This document shows, in pieces, positions 1 through 11,703 of a stretch of 64,000 nucleotides of DNA. Location: the NCBI GenBank assembly GCA_015698045.1, contig BLAL01000194.1:682001-746000 (forward strand), read 5' to 3'. The first letter of the stretch is position 1; every line of letters begins with the position of its first letter. This DNA is from Rhizophagus clarus. Its lineage: Eukaryota > Glomeromycota > Glomeromycetes > Glomerales > Glomeraceae. Made by a program: the position numbers and the translations under genes. The notes below the pieces were generated by a model. The model searched no databases. It was not told where the DNA came from and worked only from the letters and a program-made list of their open reading frames with translations.

Positions 1-913
1 ATGCTCAGAATATGGAACTATAGACCAAACTTAGGAGCAGAATCAAGAAATTGGAGATAAGAAGAATTTACTCTATAACGAAAATTTTAGACATGATAAA
101 ATAATTATTTATTGAACTTAACGAAGTAAAAAAATTTAGACATAATTTTGACGAATTTAAAAAGAATCAGAATCTAAGGATAATCGTAAATTACAAACCA
201 AATGCATCCAGATAGCTAAGTAATTCTTAATAAGGAACCTATTATTGAATATCGCTTCCATTCATGTGAGAATTAAAGCCTAACGCCTTTTCCCAAAAAT
301 AACAATTGTGTTAGAGGTAAGAGAGGCTCAGTATCTCACAAGCAGTCAAAAAACTATCGTGTTCGGCAAAAAAAGATTAATTGTCTAGACAATGGCTCAA
401 AGTATGATATGACTAATTAGCAATCATACAGTAAGTAATACACGTAATTAATTGTTCTACATTATAAGAAACTAATCACCTGAAATGTGCATAACTTACA
501 ATAATGACATAGATTGATTTTTATAGTATATAATCCAGTTCATCAGATATTATAATGATGTGTTAAGAGAGATATCAAGATCTGAAAAATTTTAATATAA
601 ACAAATGTCGTTTTTTTTAAACTTATGCAGACAATTTTTAAACTTGTACAAACATTTTTTTAATATAGAAAATATATATTCGCAACAACCAATGGTATTA
701 GAAGATTTAGGTAAGAAAGTGGTTATGCACCGTTTTCTTGTTAATATATTAATAATTCTGTATATCTTTAGACACGTCTCTCAATTTTTTAAAATTTTTT
801 GGTGTGTTATACGTCATTTCGGGACTGTTAGAAATAATTTTTAAAATCAAAGACGTATGTGCAGTAACATTAAATGATGCCACCTGTTTCATGTAGTAAC
901 ATCTTGATTTTTA

Positions 914-1199
914 GGAAAATACAATCAAGACCTTGGGAGAAGAAAATAAGACTTTGAAGGAAAACATTGAGACATTGGGAGAAAAAAATGAGATTTTGAA
1001 AAAAAAAATTGGGACATTAGGAGAAACAAACAAGACTTTGAATGAAAGAATTGAGATCTTAGAGGAAAAAATAAATATGGGATTTGAACAAACAAATGAC
1101 AAGCTTGTACTACTCGACGAAAGATTGAACCTTAATAATGAGAAATGGAGCTTTCTTAATGATAAAGTAGAAGACAATAACGAGAAATGGAATTTATAG
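914..1199 (+). pseudogene. Coiled-coil exon, unassigned gene remnant
   Basis: The frame is open from about 914 to a TAG at 1197-1199 and is preceded by a good 3' splice site (TTTTTAG ending at 914), so it reads as the last exon of a gene rather than as a free ORF; the first ATG inside it is at 933. The peptide is a repeated Glu/Lys/Leu pattern (units of the type TLGEENKTLKE, three to four copies) followed by an Asn-rich segment. This is a strong parallel coiled-coil signature with no enzyme motif. No convincing upstream exon is visible; the short ORF at 605-844 is low-complexity Phe/Leu and cannot be joined with confidence. It may be a tail of one of the coiled-coil proteins common in this type of genome, or a relic. 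Family unknown. Confidence 0.35.
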
Positions 1200-1599
1200 A
1201 ATATAAATTATCTCAATCCGAAGAATCGGTAAGACCTTGAGTCACATTTTTCTACGTGAATAATTTTGTTGTCTGGTTAATTAAAAATTATATCAATTAC
1301 AGAACTGAATTACATAGGACACGAACTGCTTGTACTCATCCTTATTTTTCAAATTTATAATGCAGTACATAAAAATTTTTAATCATTCTTTATCTATTTG
1401 TTTTTACTTCTAACAATCCTTAATAAAAAACTTAATTTGATCTCTTGCTATACAATACATTTACATAGTACATACATTTTATTTTTCCGATATAATTAAT
1501 ACATTTTACACATCCATATAAGTTAAACACAATGCAATAAACATAATTTTGCGTCAAATATCTGAAGCATGAAAACCACATCTTATCGAATCCTCTAAT

Positions 1600-1990
1600 T
1601 TTAAGCCTATCGCTTACAGCTTATGAAACTGAACCCGATCATGAAAGGCAAATTCAGGATAGCTTTATCGATTCTGAAGGAAATCAAAACAAGATGATCA
1701 GACTAATGCATCAGTAGCGCAAGCGAACACCTCGATTTCATCTAAAACACACGAATCTCACTTACCATAATTGAATCCAAATGAACCGTTTATTACCATA
1801 AGTAAATCGAATAGAACTTGCTTTGGAAAACGCGGACTTCATGTAGATACACTCCTTAATTTGCAGCAAAAATTCAAACGCATAAGGAGGGATTGGAGAA
1901 GTTGAAAAAGGATACCATCATCGAATTGCTAAATTACCAGAATGCAGATGAAGTTGGGAGGCTGTTTCACCGATACAAAATAAGTTAGAA
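1600..1990 (+). pseudogene. Decayed coding patch, unknown protein
   Basis: All three frames carry short protein-like stretches that would follow one another if small frameshifts were ignored: an acidic/polar part near 1617-1700, a Ser/Thr-rich part near 1690-1770, a Leu/Gln/Lys helix near 1850-1890, and a Lys/Leu/Glu helix ending at the TAG at 1987-1989 (LEKLKKDTIIELLNYQNADE). Codon texture is richer than the AT-rich flanks, which is why I read it as former coding sequence. Several stops and frame changes exclude an intact gene. It may belong with the coiled-coil exon at 914-1199, but no splice sites join them clearly. Confidence 0.3.
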
Positions 1991-2810
1991 AAATACAGCA
2001 CACACCCTTTGAATACGATATTTAGTAGATAGATTACCTAAAGAGAAGCGTAATAACAATTAAATTGTTTTTATCTGTATGAGTGGTTTGTATCCCTCAA
2101 AGAGATGATGGCAATTATTGAATTGGTACATAAATTTCACATGTATCATAAATTTTTTTCTCGGGTGAGATTCTGTTTAACCACGTCTGTCTTATTAAAA
2201 ACTAATACTATCTCGGGTTAAAGTGCGCATGTATACCATCGAAAAATAAGTGGTGTATTTTTAACTAACGAGTCTATTCTGTTTTTGATCGTTCCGAAAT
2301 AACATAGTTAACGAATGCTGTTCACTGATTCAAATTTAGATATTGAATAATAGATGTTAAATGATAATAGGAATAAATAATGTTTCTTCCAAGCAAAGAA
2401 ATTCGTCTATTTATTTTTGTGTGATCAACCAGTGGCATGGGATTGGTTTTGGCCTTTCGGAGAAATGACCAGTTTCACGGATTGATTTGATGTTTAGGTA
2501 TAATGAGTATATCATTTTATCGTATTCTTTGATTATGACAGTAAAAATAAGATTTTTATTATCTTTTCAATTATTTACAGTTTTGAATTTATTATCTTTA
2601 TTTTCTTCTCTTCAACGTATAATTGATATCCAAGTACTCTTTTAACTCAGTTAGCCTGTTCTATATAAAAAAAGATATGTAAACATGACAAAAAAATGTA
2701 TGTTCATTAAAAAACTCGCTCAGCACAAAATTTATAATATATTTAAACACACTTCAAATATTGATCTTGATCTGTTTCTCAAATTATTATCTTTCGTTAT
2801 CTGTGCTTAT

Positions 2811-2896
2811 TTGGGAGGTTATCAGTTAAAATAGGGAAATTCACAATTTTTAATCAAAATTTGAATTTTCCCCTTTTTTAACTGATACTCTCCCAA
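2811..2896. repeat. Short fold-back (MITE-like) inverted repeat
   Basis: The left arm 2811-2844 begins TTGGGAGGTTATCAGTTAAA and the right arm 2862-2896 is its near reverse complement (about 85 percent match, small indels), with a loop of about 17 bases. A dispersed fold-back element is the simplest reading. No clear target-site duplication is visible. Confidence 0.55.
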
Positions 2897-3270
2897 TTTT
2901 GATTCAGGTTCGTTCGAGTTTGGACTTCGAGGCGAACTAATAGGTTTTTTTCCATTTTAGATGCCTTTTAATAAATTTTAATGAAAATATTCCATCCATG
3001 GCGATCACCATTATTATGTACACTGTCAAACAACGAAAACTACTTCTCACTATACTGCGGAAATCACAGAGAACTAATCAAAGTGAAATGGAATTTATTA
3101 CTTCATCAGTCAGCTCCTCTTCATCAAACATATCATTTTACTGGCGTTTCATATTAAGTTTGGTCTCGTTTTAAACAGATTATTGACAGAATGCTGATCG
3201 AAAATAATTTAACTTTCGACTGGTACCTGCGCAACTCCACTATGGTACTATCACTGCCTTTAGAACGTGA

Positions 3271-3459
3271 CTACTTCTTCTTCGAAGACTTTGACTTCAC
3301 TTTCTTCGACGGGTTCTGGCTATCTTGCTTAGCAAAGGATTGACGCGCCGAAGAGGGTTTAACACTGTTCTTCTTGAGTTTCCGCGAGAGAGCATTGTAG
3401 TGGCACCATCGATATCTGATATTCTTTTTTAATTTTGGGGTAGTATGATATGTGATCAA
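3271..3459 (-). CDS. Lys/Ser-rich C-terminal tail, partial gene or relic
   Basis: On the minus strand a frame of about 62 residues ends at a TAG (3271-3273). Its last 40 residues are strongly basic, ending KKVKSKSSKKK, and the codons use more G/C in third position than the surroundings, as in conserved genes. A splice-acceptor-like CAG lies near 3418 and a second open frame overlaps the first half, so the true exon may begin there and a one-base shift may separate the halves. Basic tails of this kind occur in ribosome-biogenesis and RNA-binding proteins, but no domain is present to name it. The rest of the gene is not seen in the flanks. Confidence 0.35.
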   Translation of the reverse strand: MITYHTTPKLKKNIRYRWCHYNALSRKLKKNSVKPSSARQSFAKQDSQNPSKKVKSKSSKKK

Positions 3460-3716
3460 TCATAGAAGAGTAATAAACGTGCTAAAATTGGATTAGATGA
3501 TTGGTTAACAGAAAATGCTGATCCCAATTTGTAGAGTATAACCTATAAAACATTACTTTTCCGACTAGATTAAAGATATTATTCATAATTACTTGTTAGG
3601 ATACACTCAAAGATATGATAATAATACTATGTAGTACTAGTATTATTTAGATATTCAATTGTGGCCTCTTTATAAATGTATAATTGATATTTTATGTTAT
3701 AAATTGAATAAAACGC

Positions 3717-3915
3717 CCATTAATTTCTACATTTGGTCAAAGTTTTGTCTGAATGATTCTTAAAATGGGTTTGTTGTTTTTTACAGACAAATATTATGCA
3801 AGTCTATAAAAAATAACCATTAATTCTATATTTGGCCAAAGATTTGTCTGAATGATTCTTAAATGGGTCTAACGTTTTTTTTTACAGACAAAAATTATAT
3901 AAATCAATAAAAAAT
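3717..3915. repeat. Direct tandem duplication, about 100-bp unit, two copies
   Basis: Copy one 3717-3816 and copy two 3817-3915 share the sequence ATTTGG(T/C)CAAAG, then TTTGTCTGAATGATTCTTAA, a T-run and ACAGACAAA in the same order. They differ by a few substitutions and length changes in homopolymers. This is an ordinary local duplication just upstream of the Cys-rich exon. Confidence 0.75.
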
Positions 3916-3951
3916 TAATAAATTTTATCAAAAAAAAAAAAATTTGATAAA

Positions 3952-4293
3952 AATGACAGGGGTAAAACTTACGATAAAGTAGCTACCGAACGTACTCCTT
4001 TAATCGATCAACAGCCACCACCTATAGGCCAAATGACAAATGATAGACAGTCATACCATTACCGACAAAATAATCTAATTACTCCTAATCCTCCTAATCA
4101 GAACACTGGTTCTAAGTGTAGTGATTGTTGTGATGAAGTTATATCATGTACATGTAAAATTTGTTGTCAAGGTGATTGTATTGAAATTACATCATGTTGT
4201 TTTGAGTTTTTTTCATTTATTTGTAAAGGTAAGAATTTAAAGATTATCTATAAAATTTATAATTTTAAATATTTTATATTAAATATACTGTAA
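3952..4293 (+). CDS. Cys-rich small-protein exon, hypothetical
   Basis: A frame open from about 3952 has its first in-frame ATG at 4033 and stops at 4291. A GTAAG donor at 4229 suggests that the exon really ends at 4228 (AAAG|GTAAG). The N-terminal part is Pro/Gln/Asn-rich; the C-terminal part holds a dense cysteine cluster (CSDCCDEVISCTCKICCQGD, then another CC pair) followed by hydrophobic Phe residues. This could be a small Cys-rich membrane-associated or secreted protein; no signal peptide is seen on this exon. The downstream exon may be the one at 5200-5439, which carries a membrane segment. I do not recognise the family. Confidence 0.4.
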   Translation, partial: NDRGKTYDKVATERTPLIDQQPPPIGQMTNDRQSYHYRQNNLITPNPPNQNTGSKCSDCCDEVISCTCKICCQGDCIEITSCCFEFFSFICKGKNLKIIYKIYNFKYFILNIL

Positions 4294-5199
4294 CTATTAA
4301 TTTCTCCAAATTATCAGCCCTCTGCGAAAATAATCATAGCACAAGTTTATACTGAAGTTTATGAAAATTTTTTTATTTTCGGAAAAAGGAATCAAAAATA
4401 TATAAATAAATATTTGGTTTTACCGCCATCTGTATCAACATATTAGAATTTTTAGATAGACGCAATTTTTGAAATTTATTATAAGAAAATATACCTAAAT
4501 GAATATATCTTTGATTTATTTATATCTTGTACATAATTTATTGGAAATTGTTATGTTTCCATTGAATTTTCATGTTTATTATCGTTAATATCCTAGCTAT
4601 TTATAACCGTTATTTTCGAAATTATTTCACTCATTCCTAAATAAATTGAGAAATGGCTTGCAAATTTTTTTCCTTTTTTTTGTATTACCATTTTCTTGAT
4701 ATACTGCATTAAAAATAATCCGGGCAATAAAATGAACAAGAAAAGCTCATTATTGAACAAGCTACTAGAATTCGTTCATTAAAATAAAACAAAAAAATTC
4801 ATGAACTTACCAAAATGTCATGTCTAAAGGTCCGAAAAAACTGTCTAAAAAAAAAACGAAAAAATCGAAACTCGAAAATGTTTCGTTTAAGAATTTTTTT
4901 GATTTTCTCTTGCAGGTACTTTCAACTTTTTTTTTAACATGCAAGTGAAATAAGGAGAAATAAGGCGGAAAGGGGTGGGAAATGGGAATGAAAGAATAAA
5001 GGAAGATGGAGAGAACGAGGGAAAAATTTCGTTAAAATAAATAAATGTCGTTAAACTTTATTATTAAATGTTAATCACGTGATGCATCGATAAACGTGAT
5101 TTTAATTACAGGGCTTTTTACGAATTATTAACTTATTTTTATTATTTATTTTGCAAAAAAAAAAAAAAAAAAAAAAATTGTAGAATTTAATAAAAAAAA
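4294..5199. other. Non-coding spacer with a purine-rich tract
   Basis: No coding signal is seen. It contains a purine-rich run at about 4948-5031 (G/A with very few pyrimidines) and a pure A-run of about 23 bases at 5155-5177. If the Cys-rich exon and the membrane exon belong together, this would be an unusually long intron for this genome. Confidence 0.4.
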
Positions 5200-5439
5200 A
5201 TGCCAAGCCCATGCGCAGTTAAGAATTCACATGTAAAGCCCATGCAAAATTTAAAAATTCCCATCACAACCCATGCGGTTAACCCACCGCCTCCATTACC
5301 TACAAACAATTTGAGGAGAGAGGAAGAGAGTTTAGGGAGGATCGCAAATAAAAAGACTGATTCCTACTTGCTGGCTCCTATTACTTGTTCCATTGTCCTG
5401 ATTGGGCTATATTTCATTATTATAAACATGGTATGTTAG
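5200..5439 (+). CDS. Small protein with one C-terminal membrane segment, hypothetical
   Basis: The frame is 79 codons from an ATG at 5200 to a TAG at 5437-5439. The first 50 residues are Pro/Asn/Lys-rich with a PPPPLP run; residues of about 58-77 form one hydrophobic helix (LLAPITCSIVLIGLYFIII). A good acceptor (TTGTAG) sits just upstream at about 5184, so it may be a final exon rather than a complete gene. Tail-anchored topology is possible. No family is recognised and expression is not shown. Confidence 0.3.
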   Translation: MPSPCAVKNSHVKPMQNLKIPITTHAVNPPPPLPTNNLRREEESLGRIANKKTDSYLLAPITCSIVLIGLYFIIINMVC

Positions 5440-5794
5440 CATATGGTATATTGTAGGTAGTTTCTGCAAATAATTCAGTTAAAGTATAAAATTATGGCTG
5501 AAATCATGGTGATCAACATAGTAATAATGTTGAATTGAAGTAACAAACCTTTATAAATATATTATTTTATTAATTTGGAAGAAACGAAGATAAATGTATT
5601 ATTAGTTTAAACTATTGTACTTAAACTAGAATATTTATTAGAAAATCTACATATTTATTTTTATCCACTATCACGTGGTATTTGTAATTAACTTCGTGTT
5701 TGGTACAATATAAATATTCTTCGCTATTGTATTTTTTGATAAATAATTTAGAAATGTATGTTGCATTGTAAATACTGTCTTTATAACCAATGTC

Positions 5795-6590
5795 GGACAA
5801 TTTCCCGAATGCCATTTTCCCGAATGTACCTTTTCCCAAAGCCAATTTCCCGAATGCTGATTTCCCAAACTGGATCATTTCCCGAAACATACATTATCCT
5901 GAATGCCAATATCCCGAATGCCAATATCCTGAATTCCCAATATCCCGAATTCCCAATATCCCGAATCCCTAATATCCTGAATCCCTAATATCTTGAACAT
6001 ATCTTTTTTTTGACTCTTTAATATGAACGTCAAAGACAAAACGATATCCATTTAGTAACATCTTCAACTTAGGCATATAACGCATATATCTATACATATG
6101 AATCACTATTTTTCAAGTGAAACCTATCTAATCAATAATTAGAAATATTAAAATAAAATAACTAAAATGAATAAGAAAATAAACTAAAAAAAAAAAAAAT
6201 CAATCAATTATCAAAAATAATAAAAAACATAACTGATAAACTAAACTAATCTAAGATCTAAAAATCATAACAAATAAAACAAATTAATTCGTAAAATAAC
6301 CAATAGTTAATCATTATTAATCTTTACTAAACAATATCTTGAACATATCACATATAAAACATTTTATTTCACATATACATTATATTTAATTAATATGCTA
6401 TATTAAATAATTAATCATATTAACTAACTAAACTAAATTGCATATTTTCAATATAAGTTCAAAAGATTTGGGATATTGGCATTCGGGATATTGGAGATTC
6501 GGGATATTGGAAATTCGGGATATTGGCATTCGGGAAATTGACTTCGGAAAAGGTACATTCGGGAAAATGGCATTTGGGAAATCGTAATAG
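5795..6590. mobile_element. Fold-back element with minisatellite arms
   Basis: The left arm (about 5795-5998) is a run of 12-18-bp variants of the type TTTCCCGAATGCC and AATATCCCGAAT; the right arm (about 6465-6590) carries the same motifs in the opposite orientation. The outer 60 bases of the two arms match each other in order (CCCGAATGCCATTTTCCCG), so the arms are true terminal inverted repeats, not two chance minisatellites. The 460-bp centre is featureless AT-rich DNA. Short ORFs over the arms are only translations of the repeat. This is a non-autonomous element; the superfamily is undecided because no clean target duplication is visible. Confidence 0.6.
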
Positions 6591-6599
6591 TCGTTTTTA

Positions 6600-7330
6600 T
6601 ATAAACAGTACAAACTTATATATTTTTATTAGGCACATATTATTCTTTCTACAGAGAATTTCATTATTCAGAATTTCAATATAACTTTGGGTTAACTTGT
6701 TATAAATTTTAACATTTTTATATTTCTAAAAAGAAAGATAAAAGGATTTTAAAAAAAATTTGAAAAATCAACTTTTAAACATTGATCAACTACAGTATTC
6801 CGATTGGGTCACAAAATTTTATTTGAGAAGAAATCGGCATTGAAAGTTCTTTGAAATATTAAAAATACCAATAACGTTTCAATGGTAAAATAGTTATTTT
6901 TCGTATTTACTATGATGCTTTATTTCTCCTCCCTTGAAACCTGCTACTCTATTTATTTTCATTTTTATTTATTTCATTGATACAAAGGGCAAGCTAAGTA
7001 AATGAATATTGAATGCAATGAAAGATATTAAAGTTTTGCCCGATTGGCATGTATGTTATTACAATTTTTATATTTCTTTATTCACTTAAAACAACTATGT
7101 TATCAATAGAAGCAGAGATGTACAGGATAGATAACTTAAAATAGAGCAATTATGACAGATCAGTTATAATTTAAACAATGAATCGATAAGCAAAGGAATT
7201 AAGAAATTAAGATTACAAATTAGCTGGATCGGCTGAATTTTAGTTATGGTAATTTAGCTTGGAATTTATGTAAATTACTAGATTTACCTTACTGATGTAC
7301 TTTAAATTGTGTTTTTATCAAAAAATAATC
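6600..7330. other. Intergenic, no feature seen
   Basis: AT-rich DNA with no open frame above background, no repeat and no splice-site pairing that I could support. Confidence 0.5.
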
Positions 7331-7339
7331 ATAATAAAA

Positions 7340-10300
7340 GTAGTATAATACTAGCGGCCACCGTTGCTTCGCACCGGGATTACCATATATCATGGGCTAT
7401 AGTACCCAGATATTTTGCAAATTCCTGAGGGTTGACCTTCTACTACCGTATAAATAACTCAAATTTTTATTATGAATAGAATGTGTTTAAAAGATTGTAT
7501 AGCAAGTTATGGGGAAAATGTATATCGGTCCTAAATATTCATCATCAACATCAGACTCTTTGATGCAATATTGATATTATATATCAATGCAATATTAATT
7601 ACCAAATCAAGATACTCATTGCCTGTACATTACAATTTATATTATTTAAAATTTAATAAGTATCAAAATTAAATTTTTTTTATTGTCAAATAAATTAAAA
7701 GCCTACACTAATTTCTATACAAACGTCTATGCTAATCTAATTAATCCAACCCAAGAATTTATAAATAAACATATAGAAACATAGCAAACATTTCTATTAA
7801 AAATGAAAATAACTGGTAAAGTTTTATAAAGGAACTTACTATTTTTAAGTTTTAATCAAACCTATCAAATCTACAAAAAACAAAAAAAAAAAATATTAAT
7901 GTTTCTGTAAAAAAAAAAAATAAATAAAGAATGGTAGTTTTACAAAGAAACTAACCATTCCCAAACTTTGATACTCCAGGAGATTGGTTCGCTCAATATA
8001 TTCATTATCTTGTTCATCATATAAATATGTTCACAAAAAACCATTACAAAAATCTACTAATTTATAATGAACCAGAAAATTCTGGAACCAATGGCCAGAC
8101 CTATAAAAAAAGTATGATAACCGGCATATTTAATATTTCTATTAAAAATATAATATATGGCAAGTTTGCAAAGAAACTTGCTATTTCTGAATTCCAATAA
8201 CTTCCAGATCCTATAGGAAAACAAAAAAAATGTTAAAAATGTTTCTAATAAAAAAAATAAATTAAAAATAAAATGAAGTTGTGAAATTAACTTGTAATTT
8301 ACTTAGGATTCAACCCCTATATTTGAAGCTAGAATTTAAAAGAAATATTAATTAATGTTTCCATTTTATGAAAAATAAAGTTTTGCAACAGGGGTTATGA
8401 AACTCAACGTTTTTATTCTTAGTACTTATAAAATCTGAATCTACAAATGAAAAAAAAATGAAACATTAGAAATGTTTCGATAAAAGAAATAGTTTATTAA
8501 CACAACATTTTAATACTTACTGAAATCCATATTCAAGGAAATCTAGCCACCTAAAGTAAAAAGAAAATAACAAAATGTTAATTGGTTAATGATTGTTTTA
8601 TTAAAAAAAGAACAATTTTATTTTATGTAAAAGTCAATATTTACCCGTTGTTTAAAAAGAAAGTTTTTTTTTTTAATATTCACCAACCACCTAAAAAAAA
8701 ATACGAATGTTAATAATCATTTTGTTAAAAAAATTTCTCAAAAAAAAAAAACCATTATTCACCTTTAGAGGTTTTCTTTATTTTATTCAGGATATAAATC
8801 ATATAGGACATTATCCACATGCCTAAAAAATGAAAAAAAAAACAAAAAAAAACAAAAAATTATTATATGTATAAATAAAGACATTTTTTACTTTCTGACT
8901 TCCCATACCTGAAAGTACTTGAGAAAATGGTCTAAAAATTGGATAAATGAAGAGTTGGTAATGTTTGTTAAATTAAATAAAAAAAATTTTTTTTTACTTG
9001 TTTGTATTCTACGCGCGATCACCATAATTTCACTATTATTTTTTTCAATACAATACCCTAAAAAAAGAAAATAAAATAAAATGAACATTAGTAATGTTTG
9101 TTAAAATAAAAAGAAAATAAAAATAAAATCTTTTTTTACTTGCCAATATATATGAAAGCTCATGCTTTTAAAGATCTAAACTCTAAAGTCGTATCAACCA
9201 TCTAAAAAAAAGGAAAAAGCAAAAAATTAGTACCATCTTGTTAAAAAAATTAGTTTTAAGTAACAATAAAAACCTTCTCACCAAATTTCCTATGCATTTT
9301 TAAAATTCAAAGAACCGGCTGTCTACAAAATAAAGAAAAAGAACGAAATGTTGAAACACTTAGTTAAAAGGTTATTAATTTAAAATAAAAAATTTTTTTT
9401 TAACTTCGTTTATCAATTTTCCCACATGTCCTAATATTTTAAGCAACCGACTGTCTACTAATGTTTTGTTTTTCTTTCTTTTTTTAAAGTTTTATTAAAT
9501 AAATGGAAAAAAGAACCAAAATACCAAAATACTACATCTAAAAAACTGAAGAGCTGCCTATTAAAAAAAAAAAATAACAATTAACAACTTTTATATGTTT
9601 TATTGAAAAAAAAACAATACATCACTCACACACCCATATATTTACACGTGCAGAAAGATAAATTTCTGGTTGACTTTGGTTTTTTAAATGTATAATCACA
9701 GTATGAATATTCTGCAAAATTAACTTGTAAATCTTATCCATATGCTTTGTTATGAACATAGCCTCTGGATGCTTCTATTTCTCTACTCTAGCTCCTATCT
9801 TTATTAGTCATGCTCTTGATGTTTTATCCTGCAATGTCCGAAGAAAGAAAAAATAAAAAAAAATGAATAATTAGCAATGTTTGTTAAAATAAAGAAGCTG
9901 AAAAAAGTTTTTTTTCTACTTGCCAGATAGCTATGCCTAAAGAATCAAATAAACGTCTAAAAAATAAACAATTAATTAGTAATATTCATTAAAATAATAA
10001 TAAACCAAAAAAGATTTTTTACTTGTCAAATATTTACATCCAGAAAAAAAAACCTAAAAAAAAAAAATAATAAAAAAAAAGAAAATTTAGCAAAATAAAT
10101 AAAGAAAAATAAAGAAAAAAATACATACCAAAAAATCGTGAAAAAGTTATCTAATTAACAATTAGTGTTTTATTATAAAATTTTATCCCCACACTCACAC
10201 GTTTGCACACTTATACATGGGAATTGACATAAGAGTCAGAATCCATAAAGTAGAAAATGTTAAAAAGATTTTTTTAAAATTAAATTAAAATAGAATACAA

Positions 10301-10830
10301 TAGTTACCGTTTTCCAAAAATAGGTATATTCTATTAATGTGAAACTATTATGGAAAAGAATGAAAGGACACATTAAGGAAAGGGAATGCGTGAAGGGAAG
10401 AGAAAGGTGGATGGGAAAAAGAAAAGGGTGAGAGGAAAAAAAGGAAAGGGAGAAGAGGGGAAGAGTCATAATCATTAATTTATTTGGATAAAAAAATGCA
10501 CATAATGGTGTAAATATACTTTGGCAATTCTGCAATTCTGTAGTAAAGTTGATTAAAGGAGGACCAAGTATTAATGTTCTTAAATAATATATATAGCATA
10601 TAATGTAACCTTACTTTAAAAAAAAAAAATACTTTTTTTTAGAAAAAAGGAAACAATACAAACAATTAGCAATATTTGTTAAAATATAAAAATTGAAAAA
10701 AATAATTTTTTTTTTACCTGTCAATATCTACGCCTAAATACTCAAAAACTATGTCTGAAAAAAAAGAAAAAATGAACAGTCAGTAATATCCTTTAAAATA
10801 AAAATTCTTTGCTTTACTTGCCAAAATTCT
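7340..10830 (-). pseudogene. Array of short exon-like units separated by intron-like spacers
   Basis: Read on the minus strand, short units are bounded by acceptor (TTTTTTAG or CAG) and donor (GTAAAA, GTAAGT, GTGAG). Examples: 10718-10754 and 9920-9956 (37 nt each), 10023-10053, 9405-9454, 9282-9322, 9140-9201, 8998-9057, 8892-8931, 8763-8822, 8684-8690, 8521-8550. Spacing is about 100-130 bp in the denser parts, with larger gaps. The two 37-nt units are homologous and, in matching frames, encode similar peptides (IVFEYLGVDID and RLFDSLGIAIW); others share fragments of the same pattern. Some units keep stop-free frames, others contain stops. This is either a real gene with many tiny tandemly duplicated exons or a decaying exon-intron array. 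The protein family is not recognised. Confidence 0.4.
10331..10474. repeat. Purine-rich tract (plus strand)
   Basis: About 140 bases are almost entirely G and A, with GGGAA, GAGAGG and AAAGGG blocks and only scattered pyrimidines. The opposite-strand ORF over it is a Ser/Phe/Leu/Pro low-complexity translation and is not counted as a gene. Confidence 0.6.
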
Positions 10831-11117
10831 ATGTCCAATGCTTTGAACTTTTCTTTGTATTTTTTTTTTTCCATTGAACTTCCCTTTCTTTCGCATTTCC
10901 TTTTCCTTTACAATTACTAAGAAAACTGTTATTACATAAGAAAAATAAATAAAAGAACCAAAAATATATATTGGAATGAAAAAAAATTATAAAAAAAAAA
11001 AATAAGCTGTAAAAAAAACTGATCTGATAAAAACAGTCTTCATAATATCCAGATTTTTGAGTCATTAACATAAACAGCTTCAAATCAGTTTTGGACTTTT
11101 GGTGATAGATACTACAT

Positions 11118-11126
11118 TAATACAAC
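11118..11126. repeat. Left 9-bp target-site duplication of the 4.6-kb element
   Basis: TAATACAAC immediately precedes the left terminal inverted repeat; the identical 9-mer follows the right one at 15714-15722. Confidence 0.85.
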
Positions 11127-11703
11127 AACTAATCCAGGTGCACCACCATGAAAGTTACAGTCACGTGATTTACATGATTTGCTATATTACCATTAAATTG
11201 TTTATCATGAGCATTTATGATTAGAGTAAAAGAGACTTTTCCCCATCGATCCCTTGACCATTTTTTTCGCAGAAGACAGTTCATATATCCTTTATATTAA
11301 ACAGTTCCTTTAACACTCTCAACGCCTTCAGGTATCAACGGGGCAAGTCTTCTCCATTTTCTGCTACCCTTGGTTTCGTTTTCTAGCCCTTTTAATTAAA
11401 AAAAATATATACAGTATATATTATATATAAAACTATTTTTTTCTCTTTATAAAAATTTTTTTTCGTTTATTATAATTTTATATATTATTCTCCCGCCCAT
11501 TTGCGGCACACAACCCTTTTGGGAGTTTTAATATTTTCTTTTATCCTTTAACTGGAAAATTTTTATAAAATTTTAACTTAGTTTTTTATATTTTTTTATT
11601 TTTCTTTTTATCATGGTCGCTTTTTCTCGACCCATTTTTTCCTTTACATTCATTCCCTGTCCCTATTCGAACGGTCTATTTTTACGTGACTAATATTGAT
11701 TGA

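Noticed and set aside
605..844. 79-codon plus-strand ORF
   Set aside because: Phe/Leu/Ile-rich, low-complexity reading of AT-rich DNA; no motif and no splice context that joins it to the coiled-coil exon.
5621..6613. Several 60-90-codon ORFs on both strands
   Set aside because: They are translations of the CCCGAATGCC minisatellite arms of the fold-back element; the peptide repeats follow the DNA repeat.
7360..7440. Possible tRNA or structured RNA in a locally G/C-richer patch
   Set aside because: No cloverleaf, B-box or paired acceptor stem could be drawn.
8888..11083. Minus-strand ORFs of 66, 91 and 84 codons
   Set aside because: They run through homopolymers and intron-like spacers of the array, and the peptides are Phe/Ser/Lys low complexity.
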